21,668 nucleotides of DNA from Brachyspira catarrhinii (lineage in GTDB: Bacteria; Spirochaetota; Brachyspiria; Brachyspirales; Brachyspiraceae): NCBI RefSeq assembly GCF_005518285.1, contig NZ_SJDU01000002.1, positions 1 to 21,668 of the forward strand, read 5' to 3'. Of this stretch, positions 8,485 through 14,744 are shown one piece after another; the stretch's first letter is position 1, and each line of letters starts with the position of its first letter. Under the pieces are notes generated by a model. The model saw only the letters and a list, made by a program, of their open reading frames with translations, made no database searches and was not told the DNA's origin. The position numbers and the translations under genes are program-made.

Positions 8485-9486
8485 TTAAACATCTCTCAAA
8501 TCTTTTGCGGCGTCTTCTGGATTTATCGAATTAATATAAAGTCCGCTTCCAAGTTCGTATCCCGCAAGTTTGCTCATTTTAGGAATTATATCCAAAAACC
8601 AATGATTCGAAGAAGAATAATTTTCCTTTTGTTTCAATGTCGGCGATAAAGTATGCAAAACATAATTGAAACTCACTTCGCCCAAAAGCTTATTTATTCT
8701 GCAAAATATATCTTTAACTATATCGGCAAAATCGGAATTGTAGTTTGAAGAATCGATTATGCAGTCGAAATGTTTTTTTGGCAAAATATATATTTGATAA
8801 GGAAATCTCGAAGCGAAAGGGCATAGCGCTATAAATTCTTCGTTTTCGCAAATTATTCTTTCGCCAAGATTCTTTTCTTCGTTTATTATATCGCAATATA
8901 CGCATCTATTTTTTTCGTTATAATATTCCAAAGCGCCGTTTATCTCGTCAAACATTTGAACGGGAATAAAAGGAGTCGTTATCATTTGGGAATGCGAATG
9001 ATATAAACTCGCTCCCGCTTCTCTTCCGAAATTTTTGAAATATAAACTATATTGCATATCGCTTTCTTTATACAATTCTTTTAATCTTAAAATAACCGCG
9101 TCAAAAATTTTCAAAAAATCTTCGCTTTTAGCGTTATAAAAATTAAAATTATGATTTGGATTTTCAATAATTACATCATGAAAACCTTTCGAGCTTGAAG
9201 CGTTAAACAAATTCGTGGTATTTGGAAGTTCGCCCGCTTTAGTTTCAGCTATTATCGGATATTTATTCGGCACAATTCTGACAGCCCACTGAGAGTTATC
9301 GTCAAATAAGCTAACGGAAGCGTCTGGCGTTATATTTTCATGCCCTCTGCAAAAAGGGCAATTCAATTCGGAATTTGAAATTCTCTCGTCGTCTTTAACC
9401 GAAATATAATCGCTCGGTCTTCCCGTTCTGTCGGAAGCTATAATTACCGATTGTTTAGTTACTGGGTCTTTTCGTATATGAGGCAT
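8485..9486 (-). CDS. galT: Galactose-1-phosphate uridylyltransferase family protein
   Basis: GalT swaps UMP between UDP-glucose and galactose 1-phosphate in the Leloir pathway. In 333 residues the zinc ligands CPFC (43-46) and His112 (NPNHN) are visible, and LYHSHSQ (161-167) contains the active-site His165. A second Cys pair is CVYC (195-198). The family's usual HPH is HSH here. The end has the family's NHWFLDIIPKMSKLAGYELG segment. Start ATG 9486 has a weak ribosome site and lies 7 bases after the receiver gene, so the two are co-transcribed. A related nucleotidyltransferase such as an ADP-glucose phosphorylase is a reasonable alternative, since the specificity loop cannot be judged here. 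Confidence 0.85.
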   Translation of the reverse strand: MPHIRKDPVTKQSVIIASDRTGRPSDYISVKDDERISNSELNCPFCRGHENITPDASVSLFDDNSQWAVRIVPNKYPIIAETKAGELPNTTNLFNASSSKGFHDVIIENPNHNFNFYNAKSEDFLKIFDAVILRLKELYKESDMQYSLYFKNFGREAGASLYHSHSQMITTPFIPVQMFDEINGALEYYNEKNRCVYCDIINEEKNLGERIICENEEFIALCPFASRFPYQIYILPKKHFDCIIDSSNYNSDFADIVKDIFCRINKLLGEVSFNYVLHTLSPTLKQKENYSSSNHWFLDIIPKMSKLAGYELGSGLYINSINPEDAAKDLRDV

Positions 9487-9493
9487 AAAAATC

Positions 9494-9856
9494 TTAACCT
9501 ATGAGTCTCTTTATTTTATCTTTGATTTCCGTCAAATTGCCCGATTTCAATATATATCCGTCCGCGTTCCAAACCGAAAATTCATGTCTGTAATTATTGT
9601 AAGCCGTGCATATTATTATAGGCAAATCTCTGTGATGTTCTCTTACTTTAGCCAAAAAGTCGAGTCCGTCCATTTTAGGCATTTTAATATCCAATGTTAT
9701 CAAATCGATTTGAGGATTTCCGCTATCAATCATTTTCAAAGCTTCCTCTCCGTCATCGGTAGATACCACATTATAACCTTCGTCTTTAAATTCTTCTTCA
9801 AACAAAGTTCTTATGCTCTTTTCGTCGTCCAACACTAAAATCGTTTTCTTAGGCAT
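9494..9856 (-). CDS. Stand-alone CheY-like response regulator receiver
   Basis: This is a 120-residue receiver domain with no output domain. Acidic pocket D10-D11, phospho-acceptor D56 (LITLDIKMP), T84 (IICTAYNN) and conserved K104 (YILKSG) are all present, so phosphorylation is expected. The residues after the Lys are SGN, not the usual PF. AAGGAG precedes ATG 9856, and a promoter lies directly upstream. It forms a two-gene unit with galT. The cognate kinase is not in the window. It could act in chemotaxis or in a phosphorelay; the sequence does not decide. Confidence 0.93.
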   Translation of the reverse strand: MPKKTILVLDDEKSIRTLFEEEFKDEGYNVVSTDDGEEALKMIDSGNPQIDLITLDIKMPKMDGLDFLAKVREHHRDLPIIICTAYNNYRHEFSVWNADGYILKSGNLTEIKDKIKRLIG

Positions 9857-9884
9857 ATAAATGCTCCTTAAAAAATATATTTAT

Positions 9885-9912
9885 ATTATATAAATTGAAT
9901 AAAAAAAGTCAA
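9885..9912 (-). promoter_or_regulatory. Promoter for the receiver-galT unit
   Basis: Minus strand: TTGACT (9912-9907), 16-base spacer, TATAAT (9890-9885), in the 78-base gap after proC. The predicted start is about 20 bases before ATG 9856, leaving room for the AAGGAG site. Confidence 0.7.
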
Positions 9913-9934
9913 ATATAATTTTATTAAGTTTATT

Positions 9935-10723
9935 TTATTTTTCGCTCTCTATAGACTTATTATAACTTGCCAAAATAGTTTCTATAAGTCCGCTTCTTAA
10001 CGCGTTTTCTTCCAATTTTTCCACTCCTTTTATCGTTATTCCCGCGGGAGTGCATACGGCGTCTTTAAGCTCGGCGGGATGTTTTTTTGATTCCAATACC
10101 ATTGCTCCAACGCTTTTGAAAAGTTGCGCCGCCGTTTCTATCGAAGTTTTTCTGTCGATTCCCATTATAACTCCAGCATCGCTCATCGCTTCTATTAATA
10201 TATATAAAAACGCTGGCGAACAACCCGCTATAGCCGTGTAAGAATGAATAAGATTTTCGGAAATAATTTTTACCATACCGACTTTGCTTAATAAATCCAA
10301 TATTTCTTTTTCTATATTTTGATTTTCTTTTTCGACTATCGCTATAAATCCGTTGCAAGTTTTAACGGGAGTATTCGGCATGATTCTAATTGCTTTTTCC
10401 GTTTCAAATAATTTAATCAAATCGTTATTCGTTATCGAAGCCGCAACGCTTATTATCGTAGTTTCTTTTTTTATATTATGTTTTATCTCTTTTGAAATAT
10501 CTTCAAACATATAAGGTTTTACCGCTATAAATAAAATATCCGATTCGCCCGCGACTTTTTTATTGTCGTTATAAACTTTTATTCCAATATTTTTTTCAAG
10601 CGATTCCTTTTTTTCTTTAGTTTTTACGCTCGCTATTATATTTTTTTTATCTATTTCCGCCTTAATAAATCCTTCGATTAAAGCTCCACCCATAGAACCA
10701 GCGCCGATAAATCCAATTTTCAT
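9935..10723 (-). CDS. proC: Pyrroline-5-carboxylate reductase
   Basis: ProC makes L-proline by NAD(P)H-dependent reduction of pyrroline-5-carboxylate. The Rossmann motif GAGSMGG (7-13) opens the protein. IRIMPNTPVKTCNGF is the conserved central loop, and the C-terminal helical dimer domain contains GCSPAFLYILIEAMSDAGV and the ProC signature region around LKDAVCTPAGITIKGVEKLE. Its 262 residues are typical. AAGGAG lies 5-6 bases before ATG 10723. The gene follows the thioesterase by 9 bases, with the stop codon inside the ribosome-site region, so both belong to one transcript. Confidence 0.96.
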   Translation of the reverse strand: MKIGFIGAGSMGGALIEGFIKAEIDKKNIIASVKTKEKKESLEKNIGIKVYNDNKKVAGESDILFIAVKPYMFEDISKEIKHNIKKETTIISVAASITNNDLIKLFETEKAIRIMPNTPVKTCNGFIAIVEKENQNIEKEILDLLSKVGMVKIISENLIHSYTAIAGCSPAFLYILIEAMSDAGVIMGIDRKTSIETAAQLFKSVGAMVLESKKHPAELKDAVCTPAGITIKGVEKLEENALRSGLIETILASYNKSIESEK

Positions 10724-10732
10724 TTTTTCTCC

Positions 10733-11149
10733 TTAATTTGAATTTTCTATGACAAACATTGTAGCCATCATTTTTGCAAGCATATTTTCGTTTTCGTCTT
10801 TTAAAGTCGCTTCCACAACGATTAATTTTTTTCCTTGACTTATAACCTCTCCGATTCCGAATACTTTTTTTGAAATGACGGGACGCATATAATTAATTTT
10901 TAATTCGGAAGTTATAATATGACAATTCGATGGAACTACGGTAAAAGCCGCAAATCCTCCCGCCGTATCCAAAATTGCCGCAACCATTCCGCCATGCATA
11001 TAGCCCAAACCTTGAGACAATTCTTTTTTATTTTCGCAGGATATTATCGCTTTTTTTTCTTCTATGCTTTCCAATTTCATGTCAACGAAAGATAGAAATT
11101 CTTGATTGTTAAAAATATTTTTCGCTCTTTCTAAAATCTCTTTATTCAT
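10733..11149 (-). CDS. PaaI-type hotdog-fold thioesterase
   Basis: This 138-residue protein has a hotdog fold with the acyl-CoA thioesterase motif GYMHGGMVAAILDTAGG. H52-G-G and D61 are the residues expected near the substrate thioester. The family hydrolyses acyl- or aryl-CoA esters, but the substrate cannot be read. GAGGAA is 6 bases upstream of ATG 11149. It lies between the NagB-NagA fusion (36 bases upstream) and proC (9 bases downstream), so a shared operon is likely, though no metabolic link is evident. Confidence 0.88.
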   Translation of the reverse strand: MNKEILERAKNIFNNQEFLSFVDMKLESIEEKKAIISCENKKELSQGLGYMHGGMVAAILDTAGGFAAFTVVPSNCHIITSELKINYMRPVISKKVFGIGEVISQGKKLIVVEATLKDENENMLAKMMATMFVIENSN

Positions 11150-11185
11150 TCAAATTCCTCTTTTATTTTATACTTTATATTTTAT

Positions 11186-13150
11186 TTATGCATGAGTTTC
11201 CCATTCGTAATCAAAATTATATTCTTTATAATTTCCCTTAAAAACCACTCCTTTAACGATTAATTTTTCGTCCAATATAACCAAATCGGCAATATAGCCT
11301 TCTTTTATTCTGCCGTATCTATTGTCGATTTTCATTACTTGAGCGGGATAAAGCGAAGCCATTTTCAAAGCCTCTTCCAAAGTAGCTCCCACTTGATTTA
11401 CCACATTTCTAACCGACTGACTCATCGTAATAGAAGAGCCTCCCAAAGTTCCGTTATCGTCTATCAATCTGTTTCCCTCTCTATGCAGTTTTGAACCCGC
11501 CCACATATATTCTTTTATTTTTGGAGCCGCCGCTGGAGGAATAGCGTCAGTTACTATGCATATATGTCCTTGTTTCAATTTATATGCAAGCTCTACCGAA
11601 GCGAAATCGCAATGAACTCCATCGCATATCAAACCCGCGTAAATATTTTTAGTTTCCAAAACCGCTCCAACGGCGCCAGGTTCTCTAGAACCCCAAGGTC
11701 TCATAGCGTTAAATAAATGCGTGGCGAAAGTTATTCCGTAAGGTATTTTTTCTTTTATTTCTCCGTAAGTTGCGTTGGTATGTCCCGCCGAAACCACTTT
11801 TCCCGCGTTAGCGAAAGTTTCTATAATTTTTCCGTCAACCGTTTCTGGAGCTACGGTAATCATAACGCATTTTGAAGAGTTTATTTTGTCTATCATTTCT
11901 TTATCGGGATGTCTTATAAATTTGTCCTCATGTATTCCTCTTTTTTCATGCGATATATAAGGTCCTTCAAAATGAATTCCCAAAACTCCAAGTATTGATA
12001 AATCTTCTATATTGTTAAATAAGTCGATTACTTTAAGCATATGATTATCGTCTGTCGTTATTATAGTAGGCAAATACGAAGTGCATCCGTATCTCTGACA
12101 AACTTCGCTAATATCTTGCAAGGTTTCAATCGTTGGAGAGAGATTTATATCGTAACCTCCGATTCCGTTAACTTGCAAATCTATATAACCAGGCGCTACG
12201 ATTTTTCCGCCCAAATCTATTCTTGTAATAACCGCGTCTACATCGATTTCTTTTTCAACGCTTTTTATAATATTATTTTCTATGACTATGCAATAACCTT
12301 TTATAAATTTTTCTCCGTCAAATATTTTTATATTCGTTAAAGCGTAATAAGACTTATATAATCCTTTAATCAATTCTTTAGGATGCAAACTTTTGCTTTC
12401 CAAACTTTTAGCGTATTTATAAGTTTTTACTTTTAAATTCTCGCTCGCTTCTTCGTCCGCCACTATTATTAATTTTTTATGTTTTTGCAATACCGAAGTC
12501 GGATAAAATTGACTAATCTCTCCTTCAACGCAATGCGACAGAGCTTCCGATACTTCATAACCTTTCGCAATAATCATTAAATATTTTGAATTAAAAGCTT
12601 CTTCAAAACCCAAAGTAAATCCTTCTTTAGGAAAAGACTCGGCGGTAATTCCTATTTTTTTCGCTTCGTAGCTTCTTATTATTTCGCTTATTCTTTTATC
12701 TCTGACGCTTCCTTCCAAAGAAGAGCTTGGAGTATTGAGTAAAAAACTTCCGTCTTCTGCCAGAGCGTCTATTAGTAAAGTTATTCCTCCCAAATCTTTT
12801 ATCAAATTTGCCATCCTGTGAGCTTCTTTTTTCCTGTCTGAAACGAAACTGTCGAAAAGATGAATATTTTCTTTAGGCAAATCAATAAATCTTAAAAAAT
12901 TATCTTCCAAATATTTTTGCGATATATTCGAGTCGATATATTCACCCGAAGAAACTATATGAATATTTTTAAACGAAATTATATTATCGTTGTAAAAAGA
13001 AAGTAATTTTTGATAATATGATTTATCTATATATCTTGCGGGAAAAGACAAAACGAAAGGTTTATTTTTATCCGAATAGTCGAGTATGCATTTTGCCGTA
13101 TAATAAGCCGCCCATTCGTAAACGCTTTCTTCCGTAATAATTATTCTCAT
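11186..13150 (-). CDS. nagA: NagB-like / N-acetylglucosamine-6-phosphate deacetylase fusion protein
   Basis: Residues 1 to about 260 have a NagB (glucosamine-6-phosphate deaminase) fold, clearest in HCVEGEISQFYPTSVLQ and LIIVADEEASENLKVKTYKY (206-246). From about 270 the chain is a full NagA, removing acetate from GlcNAc-6-phosphate. It has GYIDLQVNGIGG, metal-site E395 in HFEGP, H457 (AGHTNA), H478 (ATHLFNAM), H513 (DGVHC) and catalytic D535 (VTDAIPPA). The NagA half looks active. In the NagB half, aligned by eye with E. coli NagB, D72 becomes Gly69, H143 becomes Ser135 and E148 becomes Thr140, so deaminase activity is doubtful. ATG 13150 has GGAG about 10 bases upstream. It heads the run to the thioesterase and proC. 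Confidence 0.93.
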   Translation of the reverse strand: MRIIITEESVYEWAAYYTAKCILDYSDKNKPFVLSFPARYIDKSYYQKLLSFYNDNIISFKNIHIVSSGEYIDSNISQKYLEDNFLRFIDLPKENIHLFDSFVSDRKKEAHRMANLIKDLGGITLLIDALAEDGSFLLNTPSSSLEGSVRDKRISEIIRSYEAKKIGITAESFPKEGFTLGFEEAFNSKYLMIIAKGYEVSEALSHCVEGEISQFYPTSVLQKHKKLIIVADEEASENLKVKTYKYAKSLESKSLHPKELIKGLYKSYYALTNIKIFDGEKFIKGYCIVIENNIIKSVEKEIDVDAVITRIDLGGKIVAPGYIDLQVNGIGGYDINLSPTIETLQDISEVCQRYGCTSYLPTIITTDDNHMLKVIDLFNNIEDLSILGVLGIHFEGPYISHEKRGIHEDKFIRHPDKEMIDKINSSKCVMITVAPETVDGKIIETFANAGKVVSAGHTNATYGEIKEKIPYGITFATHLFNAMRPWGSREPGAVGAVLETKNIYAGLICDGVHCDFASVELAYKLKQGHICIVTDAIPPAAAPKIKEYMWAGSKLHREGNRLIDDNGTLGGSSITMSQSVRNVVNQVGATLEEALKMASLYPAQVMKIDNRYGRIKEGYIADLVILDEKLIVKGVVFKGNYKEYNFDYEWETHA

Positions 13151-13190
13151 TTTTTAAATTCTCCAAAATTAATAAAATTAATTGACGATT

Positions 13191-13219
13191 ATTATAACAT
13201 TTTATATATTTTCTGTATA
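13191..13219 (-). promoter_or_regulatory. Probable promoter of the nagBA-like fusion operon
   Basis: Minus strand: TATACA (13219-13214, four of six to consensus), 17-base spacer, TATAAT (13196-13191). The start would be near 13184, about 35 bases before ATG 13150. It is back to back with a stronger plus-strand promoter at 13228-13256. Confidence 0.55.
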
Positions 13220-13227
13220 GATACCGC

Positions 13228-13256
13228 TTGACATATTTTTTATTATAATATATAAT
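13228..13256 (+). promoter_or_regulatory. Perfect-consensus promoter facing the GTCAC array
   Basis: TTGACA (13228-13233), 17-base spacer, TATAAT (13251-13256): a full match to the sigma-70 consensus with ideal spacing. The predicted start is about 13263, one base before an ATG (13264) that opens a 33-codon frame running through the pentanucleotide array to TAA 13365. No ribosome site precedes that ATG. The transcript may be noncoding, leaderless, or a long leader into the island. Confidence 0.7.
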
Positions 13257-13263
13257 TTGCATT

Positions 13264-13365
13264 ATGATAAACAAAAAATATAACTCAAACAATTTCATGA
13301 TGTCACGTCACGTCACGTCACGTCACGTCACGTCACGTCACGTCACGTCACGTCTTTTATTTTAA
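13264..13365 (+). CDS. Possible 33-codon leaderless ORF spanning the GTCAC array
   Basis: The frame opens with ATG one base after the predicted transcription start of a perfect promoter. It encodes MINKKYNSNNFMM followed by repeated SRHVT units, because the 5-bp repeat is read as a five-residue, 15-base period, and then SRLLF and TAA. There is no Shine-Dalgarno site, and no homologue is recognised. A gain or loss of one repeat unit would shift the frame. It may well be untranslated; it is listed because promoter and ATG positions coincide. Confidence 0.2.
   Translation: MINKKYNSNNFMMSRHVTSRHVTSRHVTSRLLF
13302..13354. repeat. Pentanucleotide tandem array, (GTCAC) about 10.6 copies
   Basis: A perfect period-5 tract of 53 bases with no interruption. 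Its GC content is far above the surrounding AT-rich DNA. It lies between the divergent promoters at 13191-13256 and the first island gene. Perfect short tandem repeats of this kind usually vary in copy number by slippage. It is a candidate variable-number locus and possible phase-variation element. Confidence 0.95.
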
Positions 13366-13520
13366 ACTTTATTCAAAATTATGTTTATACAATAATTATA
13401 AAAGCTATTATATTTATTCGGAATTTTTATCCGACAAAATCGTTTATATATTTGAATTTTTTATACATTTTTCAAAAATTTATTATGAAAAATCGAATTT
13501 TTTGGTATTTCTCATACATG
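13366..13520. other. AT-rich intergenic DNA without a recognisable gene
   Basis: Within the gene-poor 13151-13602 interval, this part follows the array and precedes the palindrome-promoter module. The only structure seen is a weak 5-bp hairpin (TCGGA/TCCGA, 13418-13434). No ORF with a ribosome site, RNA gene or clear terminator was found. Confidence 0.5.
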
Positions 13521-13555
13521 AGTATCACTGTATGATACTTGTTGTATGTTATAAT
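13521..13555 (+). promoter_or_regulatory. Palindrome plus extended -10 promoter module, copy 1
   Basis: AGTATC (13521-13526), 7 bases, GATACT (13534-13539), 10 bases, then TATAAT (13550-13555) preceded by TG-T (extended -10). The palindrome occupies the -35 region, where no TTGACA-like hexamer is present. The same arrangement with identical spacings occurs at 15885-15919. It looks like a promoter with a regulator-binding site, driving the Cys-pair gene at 13603. Confidence 0.7.
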
Positions 13556-13566
13556 ATAAATAAAAA

Positions 13567-13596
13567 ATTAAAAACGCCAAGGACAAGGCGAAGGAG
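13567..13596 (+). repeat. Island leader cassette, copy 1
   Basis: An A-rich stretch containing ATTAAAA, then GCC-N8-GGC (13576-13589, with ACAAGGC at its end), then GAAGGAG as the ribosome site for ATG 13603. The same cassette precedes two further genes (13847-13867 and 14758-14778). GCC/GGC could form a weak 3-bp hairpin just before the ribosome site. Confidence 0.75.
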
Positions 13597-13602
13597 TAAA
13601 AT

Positions 13603-13716
13603 ATGTCTGAAAAATTTTATTGTAAATACTGCGGACACGAGCGCTCAAGTATAAGCGGTTTAACGGGTGGCTCATGCTCTAAAAATCCAAACGGTAAATA
13701 TCATGTTCCGCTTTGA
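13603..13716 (+). CDS. 37-residue Cys-pair (zinc-ribbon-like) protein
   Basis: The protein begins MSEKFYCKYCGHERSSISGL and ends TGGSCSKNPNGKYHVPL. The CxxC pair (C7, C10), a further Cys at 25 and a His at 34 could bind one zinc ion. It resembles one unit of the small repeated CKYCG...GSC.K.P modules that I associate with spirochaete proteins, from recall only. AAGGAG is 6 bases before the ATG. It has its own promoter module and shares the leader cassette with the next two genes. The function is unknown; a small regulator or a remnant of a longer multi-unit protein are both possible. Confidence 0.65.
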   Translation: MSEKFYCKYCGHERSSISGLTGGSCSKNPNGKYHVPL

Positions 13717-13731
13717 TAGGTTTTGAGTTCG

Positions 13732-13764
13732 GAGTAGGTAGAAATTTTTTATTTTTACCTACTC
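13732..13764. promoter_or_regulatory. Inverted repeat after the Cys-pair gene
   Basis: GAGTAGGTA (13732-13740) and TACCTACTC (13756-13764) are perfect 9-bp complements around a T-rich 15-base middle, and further A/T pairing can extend the stem inward. It begins 15 bases after the stop codon. There is no U-tract after the stem on either strand, so a standard intrinsic terminator is not supported. An operator, a 3' stabilising hairpin or an attenuator are alternatives. Confidence 0.6.
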
Positions 13765-13788
13765 GATTATTAAAATTAATTAGTTGAG

Positions 13789-13817
13789 TAATATTAGGTT
13801 ATTATAAACTAATATTA
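13789..13817. promoter_or_regulatory. Inverted repeat bracketing a -10-like sequence before the glycosylase-like gene
   Basis: TAATATTAG (13789-13797) and CTAATATTA (13809-13817) are perfect 9-bp arms. The 11-base centre contains TATAAA (13803-13808), a candidate -10; the matching -35 is poor. The layout parallels 14698-14741, where longer arms flank a TATAAT. Confidence 0.5.
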
Positions 13818-13835
13818 AAAATAAAAAACAAAAAA

Positions 13836-13867
13836 AATTAAAAAATGCCGCTAACAAGGCAAAGGAG
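13836..13867 (+). repeat. Island leader cassette, copy 2
   Basis: ATTAAAAAA, then GCC-N8-GGC (13847-13860) and AAAGGAG (13861-13867). Here the cassette contains an in-frame ATG (13845) that would add MPLTRQRRKLI to the downstream protein. Copies 1 and 3 show the same bases outside the coding frame or in a short separate frame, so it is best treated as untranslated leader. Confidence 0.75.
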
Positions 13868-13877
13868 AAAATTAATT

Positions 13878-14378
13878 ATGGCATACGAAAAAGAAATATT
13901 AGCATGGTATGAAGAAAATGAAAAAAATCGAGCGTTATTAGAATGGTTTAATAATGACGAACAAAATCAAGCTTTATTAAAATTATATAATAGCAAAAGC
14001 GAAGCGATAAAGGAAATTGAAGCCGTTAGTAAAGAAAAATTGGCTTTACTTTTATCGGCAGTTCCGCAAAATTACAAAAAAGCGCAATATAAAATTATGG
14101 TAATAGGACAGGAATTAAACGGAGGTTTTGGAATTAAGGAAGAACCAAGAATATCTATGTTGGATAATTTGAAAGCCCAAAGTAAAAAACCTATTAAAAG
14201 AAATTTTTCTAAATTTGCTAATTTTTCCGTTAAATTTTGCAAATCTATGAATAAAGTAAATAGAGATATAAGCTCTTATTTTATTTGGGCGGAAATAAGA
14301 AAGTTTTCATATTGGAAAAGTCCTAAAGATAAAAGTAGAAAGCCAAAAAACCATTGTCCGAAGAAGTTCAAAATATAA
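13878..14378 (+). CDS. Uracil-DNA-glycosylase-fold-like protein, N-terminal part (frame broken near 14345)
   Basis: ATG 13878 is preferred over the in-frame ATG 13845, because 13845 lies in the repeated leader and AAAGGAG (13861-13867) correctly serves 13878. The first 60 residues are charged and helical. YKIMVIGQELNGGFG (71-85) resembles the first motif of the uracil-DNA glycosylase superfamily (GQDP-like loop after a hydrophobic strand). The frame ends early after KPKNHCPKKFKI. At codons 156-158 (CCA AAA AAC) lies A AAA AAC (14345-14351). A -1 shift there, or one extra A in the run of six, joins it to the second part (14354-14689) and gives about 270 residues. No UDG-family subfamily is assigned. 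Confidence 0.7.
   Translation: MAYEKEILAWYEENEKNRALLEWFNNDEQNQALLKLYNSKSEAIKEIEAVSKEKLALLLSAVPQNYKKAQYKIMVIGQELNGGFGIKEEPRISMLDNLKAQSKKPIKRNFSKFANFSVKFCKSMNKVNRDISSYFIWAEIRKFSYWKSPKDKSRKPKNHCPKKFKI
14345..14351 (+). promoter_or_regulatory. A AAA AAC slippery heptamer at the frame break
   Basis: The zero frame reads CCA AAA AAC, so the heptamer X XXY YYZ is in exact register. A -1 slip continues with CCA TTG TCC GAA, the frame of the downstream half. No strong Shine-Dalgarno-like stimulator lies about 10 bases upstream and no stable hairpin was seen after it, so a simple one-base deletion remains the more likely cause. Confidence 0.4.
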
Positions 14379-14689
14379 TAGATAAGAAATTTAATATATT
14401 GAAAGACGAAATAAAAATAATTAACCCCGATATAGTTTTATTCTTAACGGGACCCGATTATGACGATTATATAAAAACTCAATTAGAAGGCGTGAAGTTT
14501 CATAAATTGGAAAACTCGGATTACGAAAAAAGCCAATTTGCCAGAGTAGAGCATGAAGTTTTGCCTAAAAAATCGTTTAGAATATATCATCCTAACGCTT
14601 TTAGACAGGGAAGCGTGATAAAAATGTTTGGCAGAAGACATTTATATAAAGAATTCCTAAAGCGATTAGTTGAAGAATGTAAAAAATAA
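14354..14689 (+). CDS. Uracil-DNA-glycosylase-fold-like protein, C-terminal part
   Basis: This is the continuation of the preceding gene in the -1 frame. It begins at TTG 14354 only because the frame opens there. There is no ribosome site, and the joined reading PLSEEVQNIIDKKFN flows naturally. The 111 residues contain INPDIVLFLTGPDYDDYI, a strand and loop typical of the glycosylase fold, and IYHPNAFR (77-84), which resembles the second catalytic loop (HP...). Without the first half it would lack the GQE loop, so independent function is unlikely. It ends 95 bases before the Mrr-like gene. Confidence 0.6.
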   Translation: MSEEVQNIIDKKFNILKDEIKIINPDIVLFLTGPDYDDYIKTQLEGVKFHKLENSDYEKSQFARVEHEVLPKKSFRIYHPNAFRQGSVIKMFGRRHLYKEFLKRLVEECKK

Positions 14690-14697
14690 CTAATTTG

Positions 14698-14741
14698 TTG
14701 ATTAATGGTAGATTATGTTTTATAATGTAATCTATCATTAA
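14698..14741 (+). promoter_or_regulatory. Promoter of the Mrr-like gene inside a 14-bp-arm inverted repeat
   Basis: TTGATT (14698-14703), 17-base spacer, TATAAT (14721-14726). The arms TTAATGGTAGATTA (14702-14715) and TAATCTATCATTAA (14728-14741) pair with a single G-T and bracket the -10. As DNA it could be an operator; as RNA it could end the upstream transcript, although only an A-rich tract follows. Confidence 0.65.
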
Positions 14742-14744
14742 ATA

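Noticed and set aside
13068..13298. Minus-strand 76-codon frame upstream of the nagBA-like fusion
   Set aside because: It overlaps the fusion's start in another frame, crosses two promoters and has no ribosome site or recognisable protein.
13302..13354. The tandem array as a CRISPR
   Set aside because: The unit is 5 bases with no spacers; it is a simple microsatellite.
13845..13877. ATG 13845 as start of the glycosylase-like gene
   Set aside because: It lies within the leader cassette repeated before two unrelated genes; ATG 13878 has the correctly placed AAAGGAG.
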